DNA of 64,000 nucleotides from the NCBI GenBank assembly GCA_030077755.1, contig JAQJZZ010000011.1:2542001-2606000 (forward strand), given 5' to 3'. The position numbers were made by a program, and so were the translations under genes. Shown in pieces: positions 47,153 through 58,571 of this stretch (positions are counted from its first letter, which is position 1; the number at the start of each line of letters is the position of its first letter). The stretch comes from Filosporella fistucella. Its lineage: Eukaryota; Ascomycota; Leotiomycetes; Helotiales. The notes beneath the pieces were generated by a model, which saw only the letters and a list, made by a program, of their open reading frames with translations, was not told the DNA's origin and made no database searches.

Positions 47153-49930
47153 ATGGCGCCTTTCAAAGACAGCATCTCTTTCATGGCTCTTGCAGCATTA
47201 TTCCCTGCAATTTATGCACAGAACTCGTCTTGGGACCATTCCCTATACACCAGCAGTCCACCTGTTTATCCAAGCCGTAAGTCCACACACTTCTTACTAA
47301 AGGCATATGAGATATGACTTGGTGCAGCTCCGACAACTGGCCTGGGTTGGGAGGAGGTATTTTCTCAAGCCGATGCTTTTGTCAGAAATCTTACCCTGGA
47401 GGAGAAGGCTGGCATGCTCACTGGAGTGGCACAAGGTCCTTGCATTGGTAAGTAGAGGCACTCAAATATGGCAACGGAAGAACTGATCAGAGATCTAGGC
47501 AACATTGCTCCAATTCCTAGAATCGGATTCCCAGGACTCTGTCTGCAGGATGGTCCAGCATCCATTCGACAAGCAACGTTTGCAACTGTTTTCCCCGCCG
47601 GTCTTACTGCAGCTGCGTCTTGGGACAAAGGTCTCATCCATGAAAGAGGCTTGTATTTGGGAGCCGAATTCAAAGGCAAAGGCGCACATATTGCTCTTGC
47701 ACCAGTATGCGGTCCACTTGGTCGATCAGGCCTCGCTGGCCGAGGGTGGGAAGGTATAGTTCCGAAACCGATGGCGTTATATTTTTGGATACTAACCAGT
47801 TCTTCAGGTTTCTCACCTGATCCGTATCTTACAGGTGTAGCTATGGAGCAGACTATTGCTGGCATTCAAAGGAATGGTGTACAAGCTGTTGCAAAGCGTG
47901 TGTCTTCAAAATTATCTGCTGCTATGGCTAAAAAGACTAATTCATTGCAGATTGGATTGGAAACGAGCAGGAAACACAACGAACCCCTTCAGTCTCGAGC
48001 AATGGAACGACCATTGAAGCAGTCTCTTCCAATATCGATGATAGGTTAGTCCAGCAAATTTCTGATTCTGGAGTCTGGACATTCTTTTCGTCTCCTGGAG
48101 AATGAAGATCTCTCCTTGAAACAGTAGGAACGTGGCCACTGACTCCAAACCTCCGCAACTAGAACCATGCATGAGTTATACATGTGGCCATTTGCAAACT
48201 CAGTTCGTGCGGGTGTAGCGTCAATCATGTGCTCATACAATCGTCTAAACGGCTCGTATGCCTGCCAAAATTCAAAGGCATTGAATGGACTTCTCAAAGA
48301 CGAGCTGGGATTTCAGGGCTATGTCATGAGTGACTGGGGCGCCGTTCATGCGGGTGTTGACTCGGTAGAAGCTGGGCTGGACATGAACATGCCAGGCCCT
48401 CTAGGTTTCTTCATTACTGAACCTAGTTTCTGGGGCCCAAACTTGACGACTGCCGTCAACAATGGCTCATTGGCAGAAAAACGTCTTGACGACATGGTGC
48501 GCCGAATTATGTTGCCTTACTTTCACTTTGGTCAGGATGTCAACTTTCCTCCGATTGACCCACAAAGTGGCAAGCTGAATATCCTCGGTATCAATCCTTA
48601 CCTCAATTTTACTTTCGGTCCTGCCAACGTCGATGTGCGTGAAAACCATGCAAAGCTGGTTCGGGATCTTGCTGCAGCTGGGACAGTGCTGTTGAAGAAC
48701 ACTAATAACGCTCTTCCCCTCAAAGCACCGAAAAATCTGGGAGTTTTTGGCAACGATGCCGGGGATCCAGTCAATGGTCTGTTATCGCTCGTAGGAGGGT
48801 CAGGCGAGTCAAAATATGAATACGGTACTTTGGCTGTAGGAGGAGGTTCTGGGTGAGTTTTTCACGATCCGTTCCAATTTCATTACTGACATCAACGAAG
48901 AACCGGCCGCTTGTCATATATCGTGACGCCCCTAGACGCTTTAAAAGCTCGCGCAAGACAGGACGGAACACTTCTTCAATATATCTTGAATAACACCCTC
49001 ATCGTGGCCAATCCGACGTTTTACACCATCGCTCCTTCGCCTCCAGATGTGTGCCTCGTTTTCTTGAAGACCTGGGCATCTGAAGGTGCCGATCTGACAT
49101 CTTTAGAGGCAGATTGGAGCAGCACAGCCGTTGTCGAGAGCGTAGCCGGATATTGCAATAATACCGTTGTCATTACGCACACAGGAGGACCAAACATCAT
49201 GCCGTGGGCTAACCACCCAAATGTCACAGCAATCGTAGCAGCCCATTTCCCAGGCCAAGAGAGCGGTAACTCCATCGTTGATATCCTCTACGGTGACGTC
49301 AACCCAAGCGGTAAGCTACCGTACACGATTGCGAAAACGGAGGCCGATTATGCATTCGCTGGAATCACGAATTCATCCGAGTTGCTGCAGACAGAAGATC
49401 CAAATGCATGGCAAGCAGACTTCACCGAAGGCCTCCTCATCGATTACCGCCATTTTGACTACTACAACCAATCCGTCCTTTTCGAATTCGGTTTCGGCTT
49501 GTCATACACGAATTTCTCCTTGTCAGATCTGTCCGTAAGCAGGATAAAGAATGAAATTATCTCAGCCAGTCCACCTGAAGCCGCCACTGCACCTGGTGGA
49601 AACCCTACTTTATACGATGTCTTGTTCCGAGCGACTGCAATCGTCACCAACACTGGATCTGTAAGCGGAGCAGCTGTTTCCCAGCTTTATCTCTCGCTAC
49701 CACACGTCTCTGGTCAAGGGATCACTCCGTTGAAAGTGCTTCGCGGTTTCGAGAAGACTTCTTTGGAACCGGGACAGAGTTCAGAGGTGTCTTTTGACTT
49801 GATGCGGAGAGATATCAGTCATTGGGATACGAATGCTCAGCAATGGATGATCTCGCAAGGCAGTATTGGAGTTCAAGTCGGCTTCAGTAGTAGAGATATT
49901 GTGCTTAGGGATTCTTTCTCTGCTTTGTAG
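47153..49930 (+). CDS. Beta-glucosidase, glycoside hydrolase family 3, secreted
   Basis: Releases glucose from cello-oligosaccharides or other beta-glucosides outside the cell. Predicted 800 residues from seven exons, all in phase: 47153-47276, 47328-47447, 47499-47753, 47808-47897, 47951-48044, 48163-48852 and 48901-49930. The signal peptide is about SFMALAALFPAIYA, followed by the N-terminal GH3 domain (LTLEEKAGMLTG, CLQDGPASIRQA, AKHWIGNEQE). The catalytic nucleophile is Asp in GYVMSDWGAVHAGVDS and the likely acid/base Glu is in FPGQESGNSIVDILYG. A fibronectin-III-like C-terminal domain begins near VTNTGSVSGAAVSQLYL and ends FSSRDIVLRDSF. The phase checks make the model strong. Confidence 0.96.
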
Positions 49931-50910
49931 GAGTGCGAAGGTCTCCGATGAGGTCTTGAGCAATGAGGTTCCACTAGCTTGGTCGATCATACAGATATTA
50001 CAAGTCACTATCATAAAACTATCTCATATTGTCTTGCACACCCTGGAGGGAGATCCTCAGCTCAAGGAAATATTTGTTCAGCTAACACACTAGGTGTACT
50101 AGCATAGGTGAATAGTGCTGTGGCGCATATATAAACACATTATTATACCACACTTCATTCACTACTGTGCCCTACTTAGCAACCTACATAACCGTGACAC
50201 CAGGTTTATCCAAAACTTTCGTAAAAACTTAATTTCAACCTCTGAAAGATATACCTAGTTTTGATCCTTTGGTGCAATATATCCATAATATACAAGATCT
50301 AGACTCCTTAAGAAAAACATGAACTGTATAGACTTGATTAATATTTTCGAAAATTACATACAGGGGGTAGGTGCAGGGTAGGTGCAGGGTAGGTGCAGGG
50401 TAGCGTAAGAAGTAGGGGGTAGGCAATTTAGTCTAGTGTCCGAGGTATTACAGAGTCGGGTAGCAAAGAACGAGTGGCAATACTGTGAGTGCTATCCTTC
50501 ACAAAAATTATTGAGAGAGGGAAAGCAGTTTTCTTTTTTTTTTTTTAAGATTCGATATCGAAGTATTATTGAGATAGTTAGTTAAGCACCCGCTCGCGCA
50601 CCTACCCTCAGCTCGCCTCGAGTCTGGGTGATTTCTACCAACAACGATTTACATACAGAGGTCTATGGCAGCACAAGCATTGATTGCTTAGGGAGAAGTA
50701 GATTTGCAGGTCAAAGAACCAATGTAGAAAGAACAAGGAAGAAAGGTATGAATTGACTATTCCATATGTCTCAGGTAAAAAAAAAACATTCATTCTTCAT
50801 CAGCAAAAACACCACGCTATGCACACTTTGATACCCACGCTAAATCGCCCGACCAAACAAAAAGCGTTCTGGTGCGGCGCACCCGCCTCAGGATTTTTTA
50901 AACACACTCC
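49931..50910. other. Convergent intergenic between beta-glucosidase and fusion protein gene
   Basis: 980 bases, with no coding ORF that I recognise. It holds the minisatellite at 50365-50403, a T-rich run at 50533-50546, and an inverted partner of the repeat unit at 50598-50608. Confidence 0.45.
50365..50403. repeat. Minisatellite, 11-bp unit GGGTAGGTGCA
   Basis: Three perfect copies of GGGTAGGTGCA (50365-50397) plus a partial copy GGGTAG. An 11-base reverse complement, GCACCTACCCT, lies at 50598-50608. The pair could form a hairpin or mark the edges of a small element. Confidence 0.75.
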
Positions 50911-52812
50911 TCAGAGAACCTTGACTTTCGTCCACTCACTAACTTGAACACCTAGATTCAGACCATTCTGAGCCCACCACTTCTTGACCTCAAAGGCTCT
51001 CCCCTCACTACCAACACTATCCTCCAGCGCCTCTTCAATATCACAAGTTTTATACTCTACTCTCCCACCCGGTCTCCCATCTGCACCACGAGAGAAATCT
51101 TTCCACCATTGCAGGACATTTACATGTCCGTTCTTAGTTGGTTCGACGAGCACTTTATTATCGAACGCCATCTTCTCGCCTTTCAATTCGCGCCATGCAT
51201 TTAGGACTTCGACGTGTCCGTGGGCGGATGCTAGACGGGCTACCGATTCCGAGTGGGAGATTGGGATGCCCGAGTTGTCCCACCAGCGGAGCACAAGGGG
51301 TTGATTGTGTTGTGCGGCTGCGAGGAGGGACTTGCCCGGCTTAAGTCGGAGAGGAGACAGAACTTCGGAGGGAGTGATGGTGCCATCCTCACTGATGTTG
51401 CGATGGCGATTATCTGTTTCGAGAGGATAACTGCCTTGGTGCATGCTTGCTTGTTTCCACCATTCGAGTACGAGGACATGCCCCTTCGATGAGGCTTGCT
51501 CCAAAGCTACTTCTGAGTATTTTGGTGTTAACCCAGAGCGTCGCCACCAGTCGAGGACATGTACGAAGCCTGATTTCGAGGCTCCGTCAATAGCCTCTAT
51601 GGTGTAATCTTTTGTGAGGAAACTTGGTGATGTACGCCACCATTCAAGAATCTCAGTTCGCCCATATACAGCTGAAGCTTTAGTAGGGAGAAGTTTCTGG
51701 CCAAAGGAAGACCAGAAGACTTCTTGAAGATTGGTTTCCAGAAACGTCAAAACATCAAGGAGGCAGAACTTGATGACGAGCTTGACGCAAAGTCCCGAAA
51801 GAAATTTCATATTCTCGGGCGCTACTTTAAGCTGATCAATGATCTTCGAGGTGGGTTGTGTAAGGATTGTATGCTCCAAGGATCTCATATAACTTTGAAG
51901 CTCGTCCTTCTTGAAATATGACTTGCGTAACCACTCTTCCGGGGTAGGAAGATTTGCATACACGTTTAGTGCCTTCGCAACCTCCCAATCCCCAACATAC
52001 TCAAATATCAAAGTCCATATTTCTGGCGGCAGAACTGCCTCGGTCTTCAAATTGTGTCTCGCCAGACTGGCTGCTCCAGAAGCAGCTATATCCACATCGT
52101 GCCCTATACTCAGCAGCTCACATTGGTTCTTTATCGCGTCGACCAAATCGTTGAATCCATCCCAGGGTACCCTGATCTTGGCAGAAGTCTTCTCGTCGTA
52201 GCTCCAAAGCATAGGTTGCATAACCCGAACCCACTGCCATTTCCGCCGAATCTTGCTCAGTTGTTTTTTGGTCATAGGATTCTCCCACATTGCTGTAGTC
52301 ATACCTGGCACAATTAATATCTTCTTGGATGCATCCCACGAGCGGAGAATCTCCAAGAGAAAGCATTCCGTAGAACCATGCAACATCTTTCCAAATATGT
52401 CCGCATCAATCGGTGCTATAACCATCATATCTGCCCAGGCAGCTACTTCGAATGCCTGCTGCTGGTGAAACTCAATCTGTGCTTGTCTAATATTCCGTTG
52501 TGCTTCATCCATATGTGTGCAATTGTTGTTGTGCTTGAAGTATTTGTTCTTGTAGCACGTCGTTTGCAGCTGGGACAATCGAGAGCTTAAGCCAGTACCC
52601 TCGTCCACAATAGCTCGAGTTTCGATCTTAGGGTTCAGGGACAGTCGAATCACCAGCGCCAGAGCTTGTGCAACATCCTTGCCACCATTCGATACCACCA
52701 GGACTCGAAGCTTTTGAGATTCGTTCACCCGCATGTCGGATATTGAGGTCGACGATGGTGTTTTTGGTAGGTGGATGCTCCGCGAGCGAAGTGTTATAGC
52801 ATGGTCTGCCAT
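50911..52812 (-). CDS. HFCD/Hal3-type flavoprotein domain fused to F-box-like and W-rich repeats
   Basis: Predicted 633 residues in one exon. Residues about 34-215 follow the flavoprotein (HFCD, Hal3/PPC decarboxylase) fold: LRVLVVSNGG, WADMMVIAPIDADIFGKMLHG (126-146), then PGMTTAMWENP (169-179). In active enzymes that last block reads P-x-M-N-x2-M-W; here the Asn position is Thr172, and the active-site His position appears to be Ala120. Next is an F-box-like segment, VLPPEIWTLIFEYVGDWEVA. The C-terminal half has repeats of the type GHVxVLxWW (EILEWWRTS, VHVLDWWRRS, VLVLEWWKQ, LVLRWWDNS, VNVLQWWKDF), an ankyrin-like array seen in some fungal proteins. Flavin binding without decarboxylase activity, and a scaffolding or ubiquitin-linked role, are inference. 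Confidence 0.8.
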   Translation of the reverse strand: MADHAITLRSRSIHLPKTPSSTSISDMRVNESQKLRVLVVSNGGKDVAQALALVIRLSLNPKIETRAIVDEGTGLSSRLSQLQTTCYKNKYFKHNNNCTHMDEAQRNIRQAQIEFHQQQAFEVAAWADMMVIAPIDADIFGKMLHGSTECFLLEILRSWDASKKILIVPGMTTAMWENPMTKKQLSKIRRKWQWVRVMQPMLWSYDEKTSAKIRVPWDGFNDLVDAIKNQCELLSIGHDVDIAASGAASLARHNLKTEAVLPPEIWTLIFEYVGDWEVAKALNVYANLPTPEEWLRKSYFKKDELQSYMRSLEHTILTQPTSKIIDQLKVAPENMKFLSGLCVKLVIKFCLLDVLTFLETNLQEVFWSSFGQKLLPTKASAVYGRTEILEWWRTSPSFLTKDYTIEAIDGASKSGFVHVLDWWRRSGLTPKYSEVALEQASSKGHVLVLEWWKQASMHQGSYPLETDNRHRNISEDGTITPSEVLSPLRLKPGKSLLAAAQHNQPLVLRWWDNSGIPISHSESVARLASAHGHVEVLNAWRELKGEKMAFDNKVLVEPTKNGHVNVLQWWKDFSRGADGRPGGRVEYKTCDIEEALEDSVGSEGRAFEVKKWWAQNGLNLGVQVSEWTKVKVL

Positions 52813-53886
52813 GGTGCTCGTGAATGTCTCGCATGCAGTGTGCTGCTGTCTTGCAGAGAGGCGGTGGGGTAAATCAGATTGACGTAACGGGTATTTACTG
52901 ATTCACAACGCCACAGCAGCGGTGAATCTGAGTTGATGCGTATAGCTCGTGATTCTAAACCTGCAAACTGAATTTCCGTTTTCAGGATGTGTTTTAAGTC
53001 AATCCCGAAGCAATGTACGCTAGGAATGGTTCATTGAGAACAATTTGAAGTTTCAAAGTTCAGGTGCTCCCGATCGACGGTTTTGATGGGGCTAAAATGG
53101 AGACAGCGGGACTGCGCCACAGCGCTGCCGGTGCCGAGAACTTTAATCAGCCATTAAAATACAACGCTGACCATTGAAGTCAAAGCCTTGGTTTACATGG
53201 AAATATGCTTATTGTCACCGAATTGCAATAGGGTCATTAATTACCGTTCACACTTCGAAGAATTGCTTTCAAGTCTTGGAATTTCCCAAATAACGACGTG
53301 CCCATTTTATGAGCAATTTAGCTTGTATTCCTTTGAGTGAGGGTGCATCAATTCGTTCAAGTGCGCTCGATATTTGGCTTCAACGATTCATTCTACCTTG
53401 TAATCAAAAAAGGTACTTCTCGAGTGTATATATTCACGAATGCTGTTATATTATACAAGTTTTATACACGCAGGAGGTGAGCCCTTTTCCTGCAAACACG
53501 GAGTAACTGCGCATTTGTAAATGATTAAAAAGAGTATATAGCCTAGTATATGCGAGCTAAACGGCCTCGCAGAGCAACTCACTCCACTGTCTCTCGACTC
53601 AGTCACCACATACACTAAAGAATTTTCATATTCAATACATGCTATACAACAAAAGCCGGTCTGGCTGTGGAAGTGGGTTGGAGATGAGTAGAGGAACGAT
53701 TATACAAGCAAATTGTCGCGTTAGCTTTAACCCTGAACACCATGAAAATCTCTTCCGCCTGGGTATCATTTATTAACAATTAAACGCTGCAACACAGACT
53801 CGATGCATATCCCCATTCTGCGACAATATGGGCCACGTTATTGGGTTCCACGGCTCCCGATATCCTTTCCACCAACTTGCAAATCT
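52813..53886. other. Intergenic between fusion protein gene and RAP1
   Basis: About 1.07 kb. One 65-codon ORF at 53309-53506 (plus) has no features. It contains the promoter of the fusion gene and the 3' flank of RAP1. Confidence 0.4.
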
Positions 53887-56553
53887 TTAAGCCTCTTTCG
53901 CCCGCGCTTGTTTCTGGTCGCGAAGGTAATTTTCTCTATACTTGCAAGCTTCGAGGCCGTGCTTCTTGACAACCCTTCTAAATTCCGGGTTTGTTCGACC
54001 CGCTTCTATCGCCGCTACGTCTTTGGGCGTCCATACCCCACGTACGTCTTCAGGGATCGATTGCTCGCAAGCTACCTGATCAATAATTTGAGAAGCTAGT
54101 CCAGTATCACACCGACAATTGAGTATCTCAAAGACTCGGGCGACCACGTCTTGAGAATAACCCAGCGCTATCCAATGATCTAAGAAACCACTAAACTCCG
54201 CCGTTTGCTGAGACAATGTCTGTGATTGAGTTGATGAATCGTCACGCTTGTTTGATGAAGAATGCAGACTACCATGAGTTGCAGTGTTGCTCGAGACTTT
54301 CTGGCTCGGAAGACGAACACTACTGTGATTTGAAGGTGGCGAGAAGGTGGCAAATGAAGTTTGATCCCGCTGCTCTATGGCAGTGTCGGCGGGAAATTGA
54401 AAATCCTGGGTTTCGGGCTCCAATATGCGATATTTAGGTTCTTGAAAGGGCTTTGTTCTCGACTTTTGAAGCTTGCTTGGGCTTGGGCTTGGGCTGACGA
54501 AGAGCTCCTCTGATTCTGACCTGCTGCGTGTGACATTTTGTAAGATTGGAGAAGATCTGACAAGCGGCGAAGGTCGATGACTCGAATGAGGCATTTGAAA
54601 TTGACGATTATTTTCCTCTGGAGTAGACGGAATCTCTAACTCTCTTCCTTTCCCTTTGTCTATTCTTGGACGTTTCTTATATCCATTGGAATTGCTCAAT
54701 CGCTCGGTGCCAACTCTACGCTTGATTCCTGACGGATTGTAAGGCAGGTGCGTAGGCGTATACTGTGGAGAATCGAGGTTATCATCGATTTCTTCTAGTA
54801 ATTCCGGAGCGGAAGTGAATACGTCGTATTCACCCTCGTCTCCCAGAGCATCTACGTTCTGAGTCTCCCGTACGGCTGTTTGCCTTAATTGTTCTTCAAT
54901 AAGGGCAGATTCGTCACCGGAGTCTGTTGCTAAATACTCGGCGAATTCGTTCTTCTCATTCTCCAAGTCAGCAAGTATCTCACTGTAGCAGGCACGAATC
55001 TCTGCTGCCGCCGTCGAATGCTTGAAAGTGTTGAAATTCAATCGATCGGCCACTTTGCGCCAGAGGTTTTGACCCTCGACCTCATCATATCCACCGAACT
55101 CGTCGGATTGGACCACTTGCCATATCCGAAACAATGGGGTGGCCTTCCCACATATGCAGGGGTTGAAATCAACATCAATCTCATAATCTTCCGCAAGAGC
55201 CAGCAAATCTGCCTTGAAAGCTTTCTCGTCCGTGGTTGTTCGATCCACTAGCCGGCGTTGACTGTCCTGCTTCAAGATCTGGTCAACTTTATCTTGCGAA
55301 TCTGCTATTTCGGGTGATATGCGCCTGAATTTCGGGGGTGGGCTTGATCTGATTATTATTGCGTCAATCTCGACATTATGCGATTTTTGTCGCCGGTCAG
55401 TATTCTCATTGTCCTGCTGTTCCTTGGTCGGAACGATATACTCCTGAAAATAATTGCGCCATTCCTGGGCCGTGTGATTTGGATTCTGTCAACGAATAAT
55501 CAGATCAAATTTTGGAACCGGGTGGGAAGATTACCTGGACTGAAAAAGCTATCCAAGCATCGATGACCTTGTTGTCATCCAAGTTAATGATGTCGTCGTA
55601 GAAATCAAATAGCTGCTGTGTTTCCTCATCAGAGAAGGTTGTCCCTCCAGTTGATTTCAGAACGAATGGATGAACAGGTGAGCTGATTTGAGGGCTACGA
55701 TTTTTCGGATCGCTACGAGGAGGTCCGGCAGGTGATGATCGACTTGGTGGCAGCTTCGGGGACTGATCTCTCGGCATTGACACTACAGGTCCTGGGCTTC
55801 TGGCAGGGAGTCTTGACGGTAATGATCTTGCCGGAGGCAGATGCCGCCGATTTGCAGGAGGCCTGAGTTCTGGCCCGTCTTCGGGCTCATCGTCCTCGTC
55901 CTCATCCTCTTCACCACCACCAACTCGATCCCCAGGAAGTGTAGGCCGAGGCATCATCGATAGTTTTTTGATCCACCGATCACGCCAGGCCTGGAAAGTG
56001 TGTCTAGGATTCTGCGGTCATAAAGTTAGGAACAGAATTCCCACGGAAATGCATCTTACCTTCTCTTCAAGTTGCTTATACAGGTCATTCCCCTTTAACG
56101 GTACGCCCTTACGCTCGGCACGAGCACACCACTCCATGAGTACGCGGTCGTCTTCGGCGGTAAATGGTGTCCGCCCTACCCTCGTTGGCATTATAGAGCC
56201 AACCTCACGTACAGTACGTTCAGCCGGTCCTGCGCGGTGGTCCTCGATGTTTTCTAATCTGCCATTTTTCACAGACTGTTCGATGTATGTCCAGGAGATA
56301 GAGCCTGGCGGCGTATCCTTCCGCGCATGATCCGCGATCACAATATCGGCTTTCTTGTCAAGCATTACAACTTCTCCTCCATTAGACTGTGACGATATGA
56401 GCTTAGATTTTCGAAATGGAAAGAGACATCTTCACAAACCTTGACCAGCTCAATAAAATGAAGTCGGCTCGGGACCCGCCGCTGGAGAAAGAATTTTGTT
56501 CCCGCAAACAACGTTCCTCGATCCCCGGCTCCCTCGTAAACGATCGATGCCAT
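53887..56553 (-). CDS. RAP1: Telomere-binding protein RAP1 (BRCT, two Myb, ARID-like, RCT)
   Basis: Shelterin-type protein that binds or is recruited to telomeres. Predicted 838 residues from exons 56553-56440, 56386-56060, 56011-55535 and 55485-53887, all phase 0. Domains are an N-terminal BRCT-like (GTKFFLQRRVPSR joined to SNGGEVVMLDKKADIVI, with WTYIEQSV), then Myb-like domain 1 (TPFTAEDDRVLMEWC ... HTFQAWRDRWIKKL, about 108-164). A Pro/Arg/Asp-rich linker leads to Myb-like domain 2 (TFSDEETQQLFDFYDDI ... HTAQEWRNYFQEYI, about 267-323). An ARID-like domain follows (FKADLLALAEDYEIDV ... GGYDEVEGQNLWRKVADRL, about 394-483). The C-terminal RCT-like region has LDHWIALGYSQDVVARVFEIL and WTPKDVAAIEAG. 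Each Myb repeat ends at an intron in the same place (before NPRHT and NPNHT), a sign of domain duplication. Confidence 0.93.
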
Positions 56554-56961
56554 GTTTATAGAGGTAAGTCAGGTATGCGATAACAAAGTCGTGGGATGTG
56601 GGCGTCAAAGGCAACAAGGTGTTTTGTTAGCTGCCAGCATGGTGTGTAAAATATGTCGCGTAGTAGACAAATAGTCTGCAACTTTGAAGATCGAGGTTAT
56701 GCTAGAATATGACCCCTCGAGAAGGTAGACGCGATCGAAAGAAGTCGCCAACCTCGTGATCACCTGATACCGGTCAAACCTCGGACCGGGCTCGCTGTAG
56801 CCTGTTGTTCAGTTCTTGACGCCACCTGGATTCACAACCACAAAGAAATCATATGACGACTCAACATCACCAGATGCAAATCGAGTCTAGCCTGTTTTTT
56901 GCCATGTTTCTGCTCCAAGAAATATCAACCCGCTTTCTTAGTTAATTCTTGATCATTCAGT
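56554..56961. promoter_or_regulatory. Divergent promoter of RAP1 and SWF1
   Basis: 408 bases between the two start codons, which point away from each other. A 14-base CACGACTCAACATC-type stretch and AT-rich segments occur, but I see no convincing element to name. Confidence 0.45.
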
Positions 56962-58571
56962 ATGGGGACTCTACGAGACATCGCCATTGTGATTTTGGTC
57001 ATATCGTTTTTTACCTTCGTTGCATTCTTTGGAAGGCTTCCAGCTTTAAGGTGAATACATATTCGTTTGAGTTTACACATTGAACGAAGCTTATACATCC
57101 CAGAAACACCCCTGTCGGAGCTTTACATCGGGTGATATGGATTCATATTCCTGGAGGCTTTCGATCCATGGATCAAAAACTGACCGGGGGTTGTCTGAGT
57201 GCTTGGATAACTAGCATGGCACATACTCTCTGGAATGATAAGCATCCAGTGGTGATGGTGAGAATTTCAAGTTACATTCTCAATATCTCTCCTCCACCTC
57301 CACAAAGCCTTGGTCACGTGTAGAGCCTCGACATTCAAGCCAACCTATTTTTATATGAGGTGTTGTGGGTCCAGGGCAGTCCTCTCTGTCTTTGGGATGA
57401 GCAATAATGCCAGATGCGTCCAATACTTAGCAAGTAGTGTCGATTTGAAAGGCTGTGCACAAAATAGGCACGCTTGATCAGTTGTGAACTCGTAGTAGAG
57501 TCAACGTCGGAGTCCACTTGCAAATTCACTAATCCAAATATCTTGCCCAGAACTTGACTTGCTAATGACGTGTAGATTTTCTTCATTCTCTTACTTTTAG
57601 TCTCAGAGATCCTCTTCCTACCGCCAGCATGGTCACTCCTCACCACGTCAAGGAAAATCATCTCTATCACGTTACTGCTTCTACCTTACATGTTCCTCTA
57701 CTTATCGGCATACACCGACCCGAGCTACATATCCCACACCAATGTCTCTCATCAAATGACATTATATCCCTACGACTTTACGAACTACCATCCTGGCAAA
57801 AGATGCCAAACATGTGAGCTACTGAAGCCAGCTCGGTCAAAGCATTGCAGTATATGCAAGCATTGCATTGCAAAGTGCGACCACCACTGCATATTTATTA
57901 ACAATTGTGTCGGCTACGGGAATCAACATTACTTCTTTATCCTGCTCTTAACCACTGCTATTCTTACATCCTATGCTTCATATGTGGGAGGATCACTTCT
58001 TTGCGAGCAAATCCGCAATGAAATCCCTTTATGGAAATGGTGGGGAGAAAGTTTCAACTGGTCTCAATACTTCAATATCTGGGCATGGGTCCTTCAAGAA
58101 CAAACTCGAATCGGTTCAGTCTCACTACTCTGTGCTCTAACATCACCCCTCATCTGGGGACTCCTAGCTTATCAAATGTATCTCGTGTGGGCCGGCACCA
58201 CGACGAATGAATCGATGAAATGGGGAGACTGGGCTGCTGATATGGCAGATGGTTACGCGTTTAAGCGTAAGCTATCTCCCAATCGATATAAAGACGAATC
58301 AGTAGAACCATCCTGGACACGATGGCCTGTGGAGAGCGAGCAGACTGTTGTGCGTACTGTCGATGGCATGCCACCTCAAGGTACAAATTTGGAAGGATTG
58401 GGTGAATGGGAACGGGTGTGGAAGCTAGCAGACGTTGAAAATCTTTATGATCTGGGATTCTGGGATAATTTGATGGATGTCTTCTGGCCCAGATATGGAT
58501 TTAAGGCTAGAGAGGGTGGAAGTATACAAGAAAGGAGGCCGCTGATCCCTTCCAGTGGAGATGCGGAATAG
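56962..58571 (+). CDS. SWF1: Palmitoyltransferase SWF1 (DHHC family)
   Basis: Endoplasmic-reticulum membrane enzyme that S-palmitoylates transmembrane proteins such as SNAREs. Predicted 412 residues from exons 56962-57050, 57104-57257 and 57576-58571, in phase. It starts MGTLRDIAIVILVISFF (first membrane helix), then FGRLPALRNTPVGALHRV, IFFILLLLVSEILFLPPAW and ITLLLPYMFLYLS. The zinc-finger DHHC core is SKHCSICKHCIAKCDHHCIFINNCVGYGN, here around residues 170-195, followed by further membrane segments and a soluble tail with NLEGLGEWERVWKLADVENLYDLGFWDN. The second intron is 318 nt (57258-57575), among the longest in the window. Confidence 0.93.

Noticed and set aside
47468..48049. 193-codon ORF within the beta-glucosidase region
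   Set aside because: It is the real GH3 frame read through introns 2, 3 and 4; the spliced model removes them in phase.
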